A stretch of DNA of 64,000 bases from NCBI RefSeq assembly GCF_002081825.1, contig NZ_MUKU01000017.1:1-64000 (forward strand), read 5' to 3'. Made by a program: the position numbers and the translations under genes. Below, piece by piece: positions 48,911 through 59,302 of this stretch. The stretch's first letter is position 1. Each line of letters opens with the position of its first letter. The notes beneath the pieces were generated by a model. That model did no database searches, was not told the DNA's origin, and saw only the letters and a list, made by a program, of their open reading frames with translations. Source of the DNA: Chromobacterium haemolyticum (lineage in GTDB: Bacteria; Pseudomonadota; Gammaproteobacteria; Burkholderiales; Chromobacteriaceae).

Positions 48911-49612
48911 TCACGATTTGCACACGCTCTTGGCAAAAGCATCAAAGCCTATATTCTTGCGCTTGGCCAAACACATTGAACGGCAAGCCTTGTCGAATGC
49001 TGCTGGCTTGTAGCTATCATCAAGCTCGGCGATACCGCGTGCGCTCCAGCCGGGAAAATCATCGCGTAGCTTTGCATTACAATCATTTCCGTTTTGACCG
49101 GCGTCTACACATGAATCGGCGTACTTATAAACCCACTGGCAGTTCTCCTTGCTAAGTTCCGCTTTGGACTTGACGCGCTTAACCGTCTTCGCCGGCTTTT
49201 CACCATCAAAAACCACGGTTTCCTGTCTACCGTTCTCCGGACTGAAAACCACTTTCAAACGTTCGCCTTCAACACGGGCGGTCGCCTCGACACCCATGGA
49301 GAAATCCCCCAGCTTGAATTTTTTGCTGGCACCTCCCTTGCTTACCGTCAGCAGATAAAAGCTTTGCTCCACACAGCCGCTGCCACCGCAATGGCTGTTG
49401 AACAAGACCACATCTTTGTCCTTGAGCTGAAAGCTTCCTTGCAGATAAATATTATTATCATCCGCGTCATGCAGTAGTTTCTTGCCTAAGTGCAGTTGGC
49501 CGGCGCCATCTTCAGAAACCGTGCCATAGCGGGTTTTCACACTTTCGGCGCTACAGACATTGGCTAGCAATAGATTGAACACCAAGGCGCAAAACAATAT
49601 TTTTCTCATCAT
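48911..49612 (-). CDS. Exported Cys-rich protein of unknown function
   Basis: A 233-residue protein. TAGGAG sits seven bases before ATG 49612. The signal peptide is MMRKILFCALVFNLLLANVCSA. The mature part has eight or more Cys (HCGGSGC in the first half, then ENCQWVYKYADSCVDAG, NDCNAK and a C-terminal CRSMCLAKRK...CKS), suggesting a disulphide-stabilised periplasmic or outer-surface protein. Base composition is clearly lower in GC than the flanking genes, as in the T6SS island, hinting at transfer. No family was recognised. Confidence 0.62.
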   Translation of the reverse strand: MMRKILFCALVFNLLLANVCSAESVKTRYGTVSEDGAGQLHLGKKLLHDADDNNIYLQGSFQLKDKDVVLFNSHCGGSGCVEQSFYLLTVSKGGASKKFKLGDFSMGVEATARVEGERLKVVFSPENGRQETVVFDGEKPAKTVKRVKSKAELSKENCQWVYKYADSCVDAGQNGNDCNAKLRDDFPGWSARGIAELDDSYKPAAFDKACRSMCLAKRKNIGFDAFAKSVCKS

Positions 49613-49755
49613 CAACCCACTCCTAATATTCAAAAGCGTCTGATTTTGTCATTTTCATTCATAAAATTCCAATCAAAAGACATGTAAGTAAGCGCGACAG
49701 GCATAAAGACCCTACATGACGGCAATAAGCGAGCGCTAAAAGCGGACGTAAAAAA

Positions 49756-49775
49756 CCCCCTGCCTTGGCAGGGGG
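49756..49775 (-). terminator. Terminator of pnp
   Basis: CCCCCTGCC-TT-GGCAGGGGG followed by TTTTTT on the minus strand, 49 bases past the pnp stop. Confidence 0.92.
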
Positions 49776-49823
49776 TGATTTGAGCCGGCGGCCGCTCCGC
49801 ATTGGAACGGCGCTCAGGCTGGC

Positions 49824-51968
49824 TTACTGGGTTTTCAGACCGAAGGAATCGGCAGTCGCCTGCGCGGTTTTCGCTTCTTCTTCCAGCAGGGCCTTGATGG
49901 ACAGGCGGATGCGGCCGCGGTCGTCCATTTCGATGGCCTTGACCTTCACGATCTGGCCTTCTTTCAGATAGTCGGCCACATTCTTGATGCGCTCGTTGGC
50001 GATCTGGGAAATGTGGACCAGACCATCCTTGCCCGGCAGGATGGACACGATGGCGCCTACGTTGTTGTCGAGGATCTTGACCACGGTGCCTTCGTACACC
50101 TTGCCCACTTCCACTTCAACAGTGATCTCTTCGATGCGCTTCTTGGCAGCTTCCGCGCCTTCGTTGCTGACCGAAGCGATGGTAATGGTGCCGTCTTCCT
50201 CGATATTGATCTCGCAGCCGGTGTCCTTGGTGATGGAGCGGATGGTTTCGCCGCCCTTGCCGATCACTTCGCGGATCTTGTCCGGGTTGATCTTCATCAC
50301 GTACAGACGCGGAGCGTGAGCGGACAGCTCTTGCGGGCCGTCCACGGCTTCCTTCATCAGGCCCAGGATGTGCATGCGGCCTTCTTTGGCCTGATCCAAC
50401 GCCACCTGCATGATTTCCTTGGTGATGCCCTGGATCTTGATGTCCATCTGCAGCGCGGTCACGCCCGCGGCGGTACCGGCGACTTTGAAGTCCATGTCGC
50501 CCAGGTGATCTTCATCGCCCAGGATGTCGGTCAGCACCGCGAAGCGGTTGCCTTCCAGGATCAGACCCATGGCGATGCCGGCCACGTGCGCCTTCAGCGG
50601 CACGCCGGCGGACAGCAGCGACAGGCAGCCGCCGCACACGGAAGCCATCGACGAGGAACCGTTGGATTCGGTGATTTCCGACACCACGCGCATCGAGTAA
50701 CCAAACTCGGATTCCGGCGGCAGCACGGCAACCAGCGCGCGCTTGGCCAGGCGGCCGTGGCCGATTTCGCGGCGCTTCGGCGGGCCCATGCGGCCGGCTT
50801 CGCCGGTGGAGTACGGCGGGAAGTTGTAGTGCAGCATGAAGCGCTCGGTGTATTCGCCGGCCAACGCGTCGATGATCTGCTCGTCCTGCTTGGTGCCCAG
50901 GGTGGTCACCACCATGGCTTGGGTTTCGCCGCGGGTGAACAGCGCGGAACCGTGGGTGCGCGGCAGCACGTTGTTGCGGATGCTGATCGGGCGCACGGTG
51001 CGGGTGTCGCGGCCGTCGATGCGCGCTTCGCCGGCCAGGATCTGACCGCGAACGATTTCGGCTTCCAGACCCTTGAAGATGCCTTTGATCTCATTGGCCT
51101 TCAGGGTGTCGGTATTTTCGTTGATCAGGCCGGCCTTGACCGCGTTCCAGGCATCGTTGATCGCCACGGTGCGCGCTTGCTTCTGACGAAGGCGGAAGGC
51201 GTTGGCCAGTTGCTCGCCGGCAATGGCGCGCACTTGGGCGATCAGCTCTTCATTAGCGACCGGAGCGGCCCAGTCGAACATCACCGGATTCACTTCGTCG
51301 GCCAGTTCGTTGATGGCCTTGATCGCGGCTTGCATTTGCTCGTGGCCAAACACCACGGCGCCCAGCATCACGGCTTCCGGCAGCTCCTTGGCTTCGGATT
51401 CCACCATCAGCACCGCGCGCTCGGTACCGGCAACCACCAGGTCCATTTCGGAGGCGGCCAACTCGGTGCGGGTCGGGTTCAGGATGTATTCGCCATTGGC
51501 GTAGCCAACGCGCGCGGCGCCGATCGGGCCGGCGAACGGCAGGCCGGAAATGGCCAGAGCGGCGGAAGCGCCGATCATCGCCGGGATGTCGGAATCCACT
51601 TCCGGGTTCAGCGACATCACGGTGGCGACGATTTGCACGTCGTGGAAGAAGCCTTCCGGGAACAGCGGGCGGATCGGACGATCGATCAGGCGGCTGGTCA
51701 GCACTTCCTTCTCGGACTGCTTGCCTTCGCGCTTGAAAAAGCCGCCCGGGATCTTGCCGGCGGCGTAGGTGCGCTCCAGATAGTCCACGGTCAGCGGGAA
51801 GAAGTCCTGGCCCGGCTTGACGTTCTTGCCGCCAACCACGGATACCAGCACTACGGTGTCTTCAACGGAGACGATGACGGAGCCGGACGCTTGACGCGCG
51901 ACTTCGCCGGTTTCCACGGTCACGGTGTGACGGCCGTATTGGAAAGACTTAGTGATTTTATTGAACAC
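49824..51968 (-). CDS. pnp: Polyribonucleotide nucleotidyltransferase (PNPase)
   Basis: A 714-residue protein with two RNase PH-like domains separated by a helical region, followed by KH ([20 protein letters not shown]) and S1 ([20 protein letters not shown]) domains. The second PH domain has the active-site segment around [20 protein letters not shown]. It degrades RNA 3'-5' with phosphate in the degradosome. It lies downstream of rpsO as in many proteobacteria, with its own leader carrying a long hairpin likely to be an RNase III autoregulation site. Confidence 0.97.
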   Translation of the reverse strand: MFNKITKSFQYGRHTVTVETGEVARQASGSVIVSVEDTVVLVSVVGGKNVKPGQDFFPLTVDYLERTYAAGKIPGGFFKREGKQSEKEVLTSRLIDRPIRPLFPEGFFHDVQIVATVMSLNPEVDSDIPAMIGASAALAISGLPFAGPIGAARVGYANGEYILNPTRTELAASEMDLVVAGTERAVLMVESEAKELPEAVMLGAVVFGHEQMQAAIKAINELADEVNPVMFDWAAPVANEELIAQVRAIAGEQLANAFRLRQKQARTVAINDAWNAVKAGLINENTDTLKANEIKGIFKGLEAEIVRGQILAGEARIDGRDTRTVRPISIRNNVLPRTHGSALFTRGETQAMVVTTLGTKQDEQIIDALAGEYTERFMLHYNFPPYSTGEAGRMGPPKRREIGHGRLAKRALVAVLPPESEFGYSMRVVSEITESNGSSSMASVCGGCLSLLSAGVPLKAHVAGIAMGLILEGNRFAVLTDILGDEDHLGDMDFKVAGTAAGVTALQMDIKIQGITKEIMQVALDQAKEGRMHILGLMKEAVDGPQELSAHAPRLYVMKINPDKIREVIGKGGETIRSITKDTGCEINIEEDGTITIASVSNEGAEAAKKRIEEITVEVEVGKVYEGTVVKILDNNVGAIVSILPGKDGLVHISQIANERIKNVADYLKEGQIVKVKAIEMDDRGRIRLSIKALLEEEAKTAQATADSFGLKTQ

Positions 51969-52016
51969 AGGGTTTCCCTAATCTTTTGTGTGTGACAAAT
52001 AATCGCAAGCTAAAAA

Positions 52017-52086
52017 AACAACGGGAACCCCTAAAAATTCCGACCTGTTGCGCCGATCCGAATTTTTAGAGGCTCCCCCCGTTGTT
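52017..52086 (-). promoter_or_regulatory. Long hairpin in the pnp leader
   Basis: Outer arms AACAACGGG (52017-52025) and CCCGTTGTT (52078-52086); inner arms CTAAAAATTC (52031-52040) and GAATTTTTAG (52060-52069). As RNA this folds into a ~70-base stem-loop about 50 bases ahead of the pnp start, resembling in position the RNase III-cut leader stem of enteric pnp. Confidence 0.72.
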
Positions 52087-52121
52087 ACAGCAGTAATGCT
52101 CGCGATCTTGATGCGGCATGA

Positions 52122-52147
52122 AAAAGTCGCAGCACGCTGCGACTTTT
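52122..52147 (-). terminator. Terminator after rpsO
   Basis: AAAAGTCGCAGC-AC-GCTGCGACTTTT with a T-run on the minus strand, 13 bases past the rpsO stop. Some read-through to pnp is usual for this gene pair. Confidence 0.88.
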
Positions 52148-52160
52148 CCAAAACCCAACC

Positions 52161-52430
52161 TTACTTGCGCAGACCCAGACGGGCGATCAATGCGCGATAG
52201 CTATCGGCATCGGTGCGCTTCAGGTAATCCAGCAGACGACGACGACGGCTAACCAGCTTCAACAGACCACGACGGCTGTGGTGATCCTTGGTGTTGGCTT
52301 TGAAGTGCGGGGTCAGGTCGTTGATGCGAGCGGTCAACAGAGCCACTTGCACTTCGGACGAACCGGTGTCGCCTTCGCTGCGCTGGAAGTCTTTAACGAT
52401 GTCTGCTTTTTGAGCGGCGGTCATTGCCAT
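52161..52430 (-). CDS. rpsO: 30S ribosomal protein S15
   Basis: An 89-residue protein: [40 protein letters not shown] and [13 protein letters not shown] are the S15 signatures. It binds the central 16S rRNA domain early in assembly. GGAGTTACC lies before ATG 52430. The following pnp gene and the intervening terminator match the conserved rpsO-pnp arrangement. Confidence 0.97.
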   Translation of the reverse strand: MAMTAAQKADIVKDFQRSEGDTGSSEVQVALLTARINDLTPHFKANTKDHHSRRGLLKLVSRRRRLLDYLKRTDADSYRALIARLGLRK

Positions 52431-52550
52431 TTTGGGGTAACTCCAAATTATCAGTAGGGGTTTTTCAACCCGACAAGTGCAGCGAGCAAGCAAGGCCGAA
52501 ACCTCGACAACCCATCAACACTCCGGTCGCGGCCCTAAGGCCGCCGGCGT

Positions 52551-53474
52551 TCAAGACGTCGCCGCCTTGCTCGCCAGGAGCCGGATCGGATGCAGGCGAC
52601 CATCGTCGCGCGCCTCGCCCAGCCCCAAAAATTCCCGGCTTACCTCGCGGTAAATCCGGAAACGCTGCATTTTCGCACATTTTTCGGTAAAACGCACGGG
52701 CTGCCCATGCATGAATTTACCGGCCTCGTCGGCGGCCAACTCCGCCTCCGGCAGATGGCGCACCAGGATGTCCGCCGGCAGCAGCAAGGCCTCGCGTTGC
52801 AGCATTTCCAACGCCTCGATGTCGGCCAACTGCAAGGCTTCGTCCAGCGAAAAACCACCGGTGGCGGTACGGCGCAAACCGGTCAAATGCGCGCCGCAAC
52901 CCAAGGCTTCGCCGATGTCGCAGGCCAGGGTGCGGATATACGTGCCCTTGCTGCACAGCACCTCGATCACCGCGGTGTCGCCGTCCAGGCTGATCAACTC
53001 CAGCTTGCGGATGTGCACCTGCCGCGCCTCGCGCTCGATCTCGATGCCGGCGCGAGCGTACTCGTACAAGGGCTTGCCCTGATGCTTGAGCGCCGAATAC
53101 ATCGGCGGCACCTGGGAGATTTCACCGCGGAAACCCGCCATTGCCGCCAACAAGCCGTCGCGGTCGAAAGCCACCGGCCGCTCGGACACCACCTCGCCCT
53201 CCACATCGCCCGTAGTGGTGACCACGCCGAACTTCACCGTGGCGCAATAACCCTTGTCCGCGTCCAACAGATAAGAAGAAAACTTGGTGGCCTCGCCCAG
53301 GCATACCGGCAACAGGCCGGTGGCCAGCGGATCCAGCACGCCGGTATGGCCGGCCTTGGCGGCGTTCAACAGCCAGCGCGCCTTTTGCAAGGCGCCGTTG
53401 CTGGAGATGTCGTAGGGCTTGTCGATCAGCAGCACGCCATCTATCGGGCGGCGATTGCTGCGCGGCTTGCTCAT
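52551..53474 (-). CDS. truB: tRNA pseudouridine-55 synthase
   Basis: A 307-residue protein with RPIDGVLLIDKPYDISSN, the catalytic Asp in GHTGVLDPLATGLLPVC, and a C-terminal PUA-like domain (ARDDGRLHPIRLL). It makes psi55 in the T-loop of tRNAs. ATG 53474 overlaps the rbfA stop (ATGA). The gene sits at the end of the rimP-nusA-infB-rbfA-truB operon, the standard order. Confidence 0.96.
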   Translation of the reverse strand: MSKPRSNRRPIDGVLLIDKPYDISSNGALQKARWLLNAAKAGHTGVLDPLATGLLPVCLGEATKFSSYLLDADKGYCATVKFGVVTTTGDVEGEVVSERPVAFDRDGLLAAMAGFRGEISQVPPMYSALKHQGKPLYEYARAGIEIEREARQVHIRKLELISLDGDTAVIEVLCSKGTYIRTLACDIGEALGCGAHLTGLRRTATGGFSLDEALQLADIEALEMLQREALLLPADILVRHLPEAELAADEAGKFMHGQPVRFTEKCAKMQRFRIYREVSREFLGLGEARDDGRLHPIRLLASKAATS

Positions 53475-53890
53475 TCCTTGCCCTCGGCGCCGTCCTCGCC
53501 GGACGGGGCTTCCTGGACGCCGAATTTTTCGGCGTCCTCGCGCGCCACCTGATTGATCAGGCTGGTCATGTGCATGCCGCGCTCCACCGATTCGTCGTAG
53601 ACGAAATGCAACTGCGGCGTGGTGAAGATCTTGATGCTGCGGCCCAGTTCGGAGCGCAGATAGCCGGCGGAGCTTTCCAGCGCCTCCTGCGTCGCTTCGC
53701 GGGTCTTCTCGTCCATCACGGTGTAGAACACCTTGGCGTGCGAGTAGTCCCGGGTCACTTGCACCAGGGTGATGGTGATCCAACCCGCGCGCGGATCTTT
53801 CAAACCCTTGCGGGTCAGTTCCGCCAATTCGCGCTGAATCTGTTCGGCGATGCGGTCGGAACGGGAGAAACCTTTTTTGGCTTTTGCCAT
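53471..53890 (-). CDS. rbfA: Ribosome-binding factor A
   Basis: A 139-residue single KH-type protein: SRSDRIAEQIQRELAELTRK, ITLVQVTRDYSHAKVFYTVM and GYLRSELGRSIKIFTTPQLHF. It assists 16S 5' end maturation and cold adaptation of 30S subunits. GGAAGTGAT precedes ATG 53890; the longer in-frame form overlaps intergenic hairpins and is rejected. The C-terminus is an acidic tail. It is coupled to truB. Confidence 0.96.
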   Translation of the reverse strand: MAKAKKGFSRSDRIAEQIQRELAELTRKGLKDPRAGWITITLVQVTRDYSHAKVFYTVMDEKTREATQEALESSAGYLRSELGRSIKIFTTPQLHFVYDESVERGMHMTSLINQVAREDAEKFGVQEAPSGEDGAEGKE

Positions 53891-53942
53891 ATCACTTCCA
53901 ATCAACTTTGCACGGCGTCGCCGCCGCTCAAGGCCACGAAAC

Positions 53943-53998
53943 CCACGAAATGGCACGGTCCGAACCGCCATGTCATTTCGTGGTTTTCGCGGCGAAAA
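53943..53998 (-). promoter_or_regulatory. Hairpins between infB and rbfA
   Basis: CCACGAAATG (53943-53952) pairs perfectly with CATTTCGTGG (53974-53983), with TGG/CCA and CGGT/ACCG pairs inside. Next to it TTTTCGC-GGCGAAAA (53984-53998) forms a second small stem. These lie in a 170-base gap inside the operon and may be a processing site or partial terminator. Confidence 0.55.
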
Positions 53999-54060
53999 TT
54001 AAAAAAGGCGAGCGCCCGCCGACCTCACGGTCAGACCGGCGCCCGCCCCTGGCGTCTCGC

Positions 54061-56994
54061 TTACAGAGAGCGCGCCACTTCCACGATTTCGAACGCTTCC
54101 AGCTGGTCGCCTTCTTGGATGTCGTTGAAGTTTTTCAGCATCAGACCACATTCGTAGCCCTGCTTCACTTCCTTCACGTCATCCTTGAAGCGCTTCAAGG
54201 AATCCAGTTCGCCGGTATGCACCACCACGTGGTTGCGGATCAGACGGATCGAAGCGGTGCGCTTGATCATGCCGTCGGTCACCATGCAACCCGCGATATT
54301 GCCCACCTTGGATACCGGGATCACCTGACGGATTTCCACCGTGCCCAGGATCTGTTCTTTCTTCTCCGGAGCCAGCATGCCGGACAAGGCCGCTTTCACT
54401 TCGTCTACCGCATCATAGATGATGTTGTAGTAGCGGATGTCCACGCCTTCGCTCTCCGCCAGCTTGCGGGCGGCGGCGTCGGCACGGGTGTTGAAGCCGA
54501 TCACGATGGCCTTGGAGGCGATCGCCAGGTTGACGTCGGACTCGGAGATGCCGCCCACGCCGGAGTGCAGGATGCCCACGCGCACTTCGTCGGTGGACAG
54601 CTTTTGCAAGCTGCCGGCCAGTGCTTCGTACGAACCTTGCATATCGGCCTTGATGATGATGGACAGGGTTTGCACCTCGCCCTCCGCCATCTGCGCGAAC
54701 ATATTCTCCAGCTTGGCCGCCTGCTGCTTGGCCAGGCGCACGTCGCGGAACTTGCCGGCGCGGAACAAGGCGATTTCACGCGCCTTCTTCTCGTCGGTCA
54801 GCACCATCGCGTCCTCGCCGGCCTGCGGCACGTCGGACAGGCCCAGGATTTCCACCGGAATCGCCGGACCGGCGGATTCGATGGCCTTGCCGTTTTCGTC
54901 CATCATGGCGCGAACGCGGCCGAAAGCGGTGCCAGCCAGTATCACGTCGCCCTTCTTCAGGGTGCCGGACTGCACCAGCAGCGTGGCCACCGGGCCGCGG
55001 CCCTTGTCGAGGCGAGCCTCGACGATGATGCCCTTGGCCGGCGCTTCCACCGGAGCCTTCAGTTCCAGCACTTCGGCTTGCAGCAGGATGGCTTCCAGCA
55101 GCGCATCGATGTTCAGGCCCATCTTGGCCGAAACTTCGATGAACTGAGTGTCGCCGCCCCAGTCTTCCGGCACCACTTCATGCGATACCAGTTCCTGGCG
55201 GATGCGCTCTACGTTGGCGCCCTGCTTGTCGATCTTGTTCACCGCCACCACCATCGGCACCTTGGCCGCTTTGGCATGGTGAATGGCTTCGATGGTTTGC
55301 GGCATCACGCCGTCGTCGGCCGCCACCACCAGCACCACGATGTCGGTGGCTTTGGCGCCGCGGGCACGCATCGCGGTAAACGCTTCGTGACCCGGGGTAT
55401 CCAGGAAGGTGATCATGCCGCGCGGGGTTTCCACGTGGTAGGCACCAATGTGCTGGGTAATGCCGCCGGCTTCGCCCGCGGCAACCTTGGCGCGGCGGAT
55501 GTAGTCCAGCAGCGAGGTCTTGCCGTGGTCGACGTGACCCATCACGGTCACCACCGGGGAACGCGGCAACTCGGCCACTTCCACGGTTTCGCCGCCGCCC
55601 AGTTCGAGATAGGCTTCCGGATCGTCGGCCTGAGCCGCCTTCGGCACATGGCCCATTTCTTCCACCACGATCATCGCGGTTTCCTGGTCCAGCACCTGGT
55701 TGATGGTCACCATCATGCCCATCTTCATCAGCGCCTTGATCACCTCAACGGCCTTGACGGCCATCTTGTGCGCCAAGTCGGCGACGGAAATGGTTTCCGG
55801 CACCAGCACTTCGTGCACGATAGGTTCGGTCGGCGTCTGGAAGGCGTGCTGATTGTTCTGCTTGTGACGGTTCTTGCCGCCGCGGGATTTCCAGTCGCTG
55901 CCGGCATCGCCGCCCTTGGTCCTCAGACCGCGGCCGCCCTTCTTATTGTCATCCCAGCGATCGCCGCCCTTCTTGTTACCGCTGCCACCCTTCTTGGCAT
56001 CGGGACGGCCGGCCACGGTGGCCGGCACCGCCGGCGCTCCGGGCGCGCCAGCCGTAGCCGGACGCGGACCGCGGTTGTCGCCTGCCGGACGCGGGCCACG
56101 GTTGTCGCCTGCCGGACGCGGGCCACGGTTGTCGCCTGCCGGGCGCGGGCCGCGGTTGTCGCCTGCCGGACGCGGGCCACGGTTGTCGCCTGCCGGGCGC
56201 GGGCCGCGGTTGTCGCCTGCCGGACGACGGTCGTCGCGACGCGGTTCGTCACGGCGCGCCGGCTCTGCGGCGCGTACCGGCTCGGGAGCCGGTGGCGGCG
56301 GTGGCGGCTGCAGCGCGGCCTGGCGAGCGGCCTGACGGCGCTCTTCGCGTTCGATCTTCTCGCGCATCAGCGCTTCCTGACGGGCGCGGAACGCGGCTTG
56401 ACGCTTTTCTTCCGCTTCGCGCGAGGCAATCTCTTCCGGGGTCAGGATGGACGCCACGGTGGGACGCTGCGCCGGCGCGGCCGGCTTGGGAGCGGCCGGC
56501 TTGGCAGCTTCCTGGCGCGGCGCTTCCGCCGGCTTGGACTCGGGCTTGGCTTCCGCCGCTTTCGGAGCGGTTTCCGGCTTAGGCTCGGGCTTGGCTTCCG
56601 GTTTCGGCTCGGGTTTGGCTTCCACCACCGGAGCCGGCGCCGGTTCCGGCGCCTTCACCGGCTCGGCCGGGCGGGATTCCGCCGCGGCGGGCTGAGCCGC
56701 GGATGCCTCTTCCGGGCGCACCACGAAACGCTTCTTGCGGGTCTCCACCTTGACGGTGCTGCCGTCGGCGGTCTTGATCTCGCTGGTAGACTTGCGCGTC
56801 AGGGCGATGCGCGACTCTTCGTCGCGCGCGCCGTGGGAACGCTTCAGATAGTCTAGAAGCTGGGTCTTGTCTTGCGCGGATAGCGCGTCATCCGGCGAGC
56901 GCTTGCTCACGCCGGCCGCGCCCAGCTGTTCCAGCAGGCGTTCCGGTGTGAGGTTCAGCTCACTGGCAAATTGTTTTACGTTTGTCAAAACCAT
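54061..56994 (-). CDS. infB: Translation initiation factor IF-2
   Basis: A 977-residue protein. An N-terminal IF2_N subdomain ([20 protein letters not shown]) is followed by a long Ala/Pro/Glu and Arg-rich linker with six RPAGDNRGP repeats. A second IF2_N-like region ([20 protein letters not shown]) precedes the GTPase: G1 [13 protein letters not shown]3 DTPGHEAF and G4 NKID. Domains II, III and the C-terminal fMet-tRNA-binding domain follow. ATG 56994 has GGGAAG upstream. Length is at the long end for the family because of the repeat-rich linker. Confidence 0.97.
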   Translation of the reverse strand: MVLTNVKQFASELNLTPERLLEQLGAAGVSKRSPDDALSAQDKTQLLDYLKRSHGARDEESRIALTRKSTSEIKTADGSTVKVETRKKRFVVRPEEASAAQPAAAESRPAEPVKAPEPAPAPVVEAKPEPKPEAKPEPKPETAPKAAEAKPESKPAEAPRQEAAKPAAPKPAAPAQRPTVASILTPEEIASREAEEKRQAAFRARQEALMREKIEREERRQAARQAALQPPPPPPAPEPVRAAEPARRDEPRRDDRRPAGDNRGPRPAGDNRGPRPAGDNRGPRPAGDNRGPRPAGDNRGPRPAGDNRGPRPATAGAPGAPAVPATVAGRPDAKKGGSGNKKGGDRWDDNKKGGRGLRTKGGDAGSDWKSRGGKNRHKQNNQHAFQTPTEPIVHEVLVPETISVADLAHKMAVKAVEVIKALMKMGMMVTINQVLDQETAMIVVEEMGHVPKAAQADDPEAYLELGGGETVEVAELPRSPVVTVMGHVDHGKTSLLDYIRRAKVAAGEAGGITQHIGAYHVETPRGMITFLDTPGHEAFTAMRARGAKATDIVVLVVAADDGVMPQTIEAIHHAKAAKVPMVVAVNKIDKQGANVERIRQELVSHEVVPEDWGGDTQFIEVSAKMGLNIDALLEAILLQAEVLELKAPVEAPAKGIIVEARLDKGRGPVATLLVQSGTLKKGDVILAGTAFGRVRAMMDENGKAIESAGPAIPVEILGLSDVPQAGEDAMVLTDEKKAREIALFRAGKFRDVRLAKQQAAKLENMFAQMAEGEVQTLSIIIKADMQGSYEALAGSLQKLSTDEVRVGILHSGVGGISESDVNLAIASKAIVIGFNTRADAAARKLAESEGVDIRYYNIIYDAVDEVKAALSGMLAPEKKEQILGTVEIRQVIPVSKVGNIAGCMVTDGMIKRTASIRLIRNHVVVHTGELDSLKRFKDDVKEVKQGYECGLMLKNFNDIQEGDQLEAFEIVEVARSL
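56057..56218 (-). repeat. Six tandem 27-bp repeats inside infB
   Basis: Six head-to-tail units at 27-base spacing, each encoding the nine-residue unit AGDNRGPRP, with only silent third-base changes between units that I can see. They lie in the disordered N-terminal linker of IF-2. Copy number is likely to vary between strains. Confidence 0.9.
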
Positions 56995-57033
56995 GCGTCT
57001 TCCCAAATTCTGTAAATTCTTTCCGGACAGGCC

Positions 57034-58512
57034 TTACTGGTCGAACCAGTGCTCACGCGCCTTCATGATGACAGCGCGGGCGGTCTCGGCCTCCATGCCG
57101 GTCATGTCCACCAGATCGTCCACGGCCAGGTCGGCCAGGTCGTCCCGGGTGATCACGCCGCCTTCGGCCAGCTTGCGAACCAGCTCGGCGTCCAGGCCCT
57201 CGATATCGCGCAGGCCATCGGAAACGCTTTCCACCTTTTCTTCGGACGCAATAGCCTGTGTTAAAAGAGCGTCACGTGCGCGGCTGCGCAGATCGTTGAC
57301 CAACTCCTCATCAAACCCTTCAATCTCCAGCATTTCCGCAATTGGCACATAAGCCACTTCTTCCAAAGCGGCAAAGCCTTCTTGCACCAGTACGGTGGCG
57401 ACATCCTCGCTCACGCCCAGGGCGCTCACGAACAGATCCCGCACGGCGGCGTCTTCCGCCTGGTGCTTCTCTTCAGCCTCGGCAACGGTCATGATGTTGA
57501 GGTACCAGCCGGTCAATTCGGCGGCCAGCTTGACGTTCTGGCCGCTACGACCGATAGCCAGCGCCAGCTGTTCCTCTTCCACCACCACGTCCATGCTGTG
57601 GTTGTCTTCATCCACCATAATGCGGCTGACCTCGGCCGGCGACAGCGCGTTGATCACGAACTGAGCCGGTTCCGGCGCCCACAACACGATGTCGATGCGC
57701 TCGCCGCCCAGCTCCTGGCTGACCGACTGAACGCGCGAACCGCGCATGCCGATGCAGGTGCCCTGCGGGTCGATGCGCGCGTCGTTGGCTTTGACGGCGA
57801 TCTTGGCGCGCATGCCGGCATCGCGCACAGCGGCCTTGATCTCCAGCAGGCCTTCGTCGATTTCCGGCACTTCCAGCTCGAACAGCTTGGTCAGGAAATC
57901 CGGAGAGGTCCGCGACAGCACCAGCTGCGGGCCGCGCCCCAAACGATCAATGCGCAACAGGAAGGCCTTGATGCGGTCGCCCACGCGCAGGTTTTCCTTG
58001 GGGATCATCTGATCGCGCGGCAGCACCGCTTCCAGCTTGCCGCATTCGACGATGGCGTTGCCGCGCTCGATGCGTTTGATGGTGCCGGTCACCAGGTGCT
58101 CGCGGCGCTGCAGGAACTCGTTCAGCAGCTGCTCGCGCTCAGCGTCGCGGATGCGTTGCAGGATCACTTGTTTGGCGGTTTGAGCGCCGATGCGGCCAAA
58201 CTCCACCGCTTCCATCGGCTCTTCGATGAACGCGCCCACTTCGATGCGCGGATCGCGCTCACGCGCGTCGATTACGCCGATTTCCTTGCTTTCCGATTCC
58301 AGCAGCTCGTCTTCCACCACCAACCAGCGGCGGAAAGTCTGGTATTGGCCGCTGTGACGGTCGATTTCGACGCGCACGTCCATCTCGTCATCGGTAAACT
58401 TTTTCTTGGTTGCCGAGGCAAGCGCCATCTCAAGGGCGGAGAACACCACATCCTTGCTGACATTCTTTTCGCTCGCCAGGGCATCCACCAGCAACAAAAT
58501 CTCGCGACTCAT
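57034..58512 (-). CDS. nusA: Transcription termination/antitermination factor NusA
   Basis: A 492-residue protein: NusA N-terminal domain ([20 protein letters not shown]), S1 domain ([20 protein letters not shown]), two KH domains ([40 protein letters not shown]) and two C-terminal acidic repeats with helix-hairpin-helix features (about 370-490), as in proteobacterial NusA. It binds RNA polymerase and controls pausing. It lies 40 bases upstream of infB and 52 bases downstream of rimP. Confidence 0.97.
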   Translation of the reverse strand: MSREILLLVDALASEKNVSKDVVFSALEMALASATKKKFTDDEMDVRVEIDRHSGQYQTFRRWLVVEDELLESESKEIGVIDARERDPRIEVGAFIEEPMEAVEFGRIGAQTAKQVILQRIRDAEREQLLNEFLQRREHLVTGTIKRIERGNAIVECGKLEAVLPRDQMIPKENLRVGDRIKAFLLRIDRLGRGPQLVLSRTSPDFLTKLFELEVPEIDEGLLEIKAAVRDAGMRAKIAVKANDARIDPQGTCIGMRGSRVQSVSQELGGERIDIVLWAPEPAQFVINALSPAEVSRIMVDEDNHSMDVVVEEEQLALAIGRSGQNVKLAAELTGWYLNIMTVAEAEEKHQAEDAAVRDLFVSALGVSEDVATVLVQEGFAALEEVAYVPIAEMLEIEGFDEELVNDLRSRARDALLTQAIASEEKVESVSDGLRDIEGLDAELVRKLAEGGVITRDDLADLAVDDLVDMTGMEAETARAVIMKAREHWFDQ

Positions 58513-58564
58513 TCATTCCTCTCCGATTTTTGTCCTTTTGCGTGGCTTTATGGCCGTCCAGACA

Positions 58565-58990
58565 TCAAAACTCAGGCTCCAGCCTGGCTTTGTCGATATT
58601 GGCAAACGGAATCGCCATGATGCGGCCATCCACATCCAGCTTCACAGAGTCTTCTTCGACCCCGGCAAGACGACCGGTAAATTTCTTCTGCTGCTCGATC
58701 GGCATGCGCGTCTTGATCTTGGCAAGCTTTCCGGCGAAGCGGACGAAATCAGCCTCTTTCTTCAGCGGACGGTCCAAGCCCGGCGAAGATACTTCGAGTC
58801 GCTCGTAGTCGATGTTTTCGACCATGAAAAGGCGGGTGAAGTGATTGCTCACCTGGACGCAATCTTCCACGGTGATACCACCCGGCTTGTCGATAAAAAC
58901 GCGAAAACCGCCCCCCGGGGTCATTTCGAAATCGACCAACTCATAGCCGAGACCCGGCAGGGTGCTGTCCAGCAGCAAACGAACATCCAT
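58565..58990 (-). CDS. rimP: Ribosome maturation factor RimP
   Basis: A 141-residue protein with [52 protein letters not shown] and a C-terminal Sm-like domain ending [10 protein letters not shown]. It aids 30S maturation. ATG 58990 has GGAAAAAGC upstream; a start four codons earlier is possible. It is the first gene of the nusA operon. A terminator-like hairpin with a T-run lies only ~20 bases upstream, suggesting attenuation. Confidence 0.95.
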   Translation of the reverse strand: MDVRLLLDSTLPGLGYELVDFEMTPGGGFRVFIDKPGGITVEDCVQVSNHFTRLFMVENIDYERLEVSSPGLDRPLKKEADFVRFAGKLAKIKTRMPIEQQKKFTGRLAGVEEDSVKLDVDGRIMAIPFANIDKARLEPEF

Positions 58991-59006
58991 TGCTTTTTCC
59001 ACAAAT

Positions 59007-59028
59007 AAAAAATGGGCGAAACGCCCAT
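59007..59028 (-). promoter_or_regulatory. Attenuator-like terminator in the rimP-nusA-infB leader
   Basis: ATGGGCG-TTT-CGCCCAT followed directly by TTTTTT on the minus strand, ending about 17 bases before the rimP start. The only leftward transcript here is the operon's own leader, because fadD to the right is on the plus strand. So it acts within the leader rather than ending an upstream gene. The rest of 59029-59302 shows no tRNA. Confidence 0.78.
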
Positions 59029-59302
59029 CCCTAACCGACGCGATTGTAACCTATTCCATTGAAAAAGAAAACCGGCGAACCACCCGCCCCCAACGGACTC
59101 GGGCGGCTGTTTGCGCCGGACTTCTTTGCGAGCGGTTCCAGTTACGGTACATTACCGGGCACTCAAACAGTAGTTTGACGTCATGAGCGGCCAAGCCGCC
59201 GCGACATAACAATATATAGTCACCAAATAGGTACGACGCCCGCCGGCGCGCGACACGCTGGCGCGACTCTCGTTAACCAGCACGATGGAGAAACCGGGAT
59301 TT

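Noticed and set aside
56057-56218. CRISPR-like array
   Set aside because: The 27-bp units are contiguous without spacers and keep the IF-2 reading frame.
59029-59302. Initiator tRNA gene ahead of rimP, as in enteric bacteria
   Set aside because: No cloverleaf or CCA end could be found on either strand.
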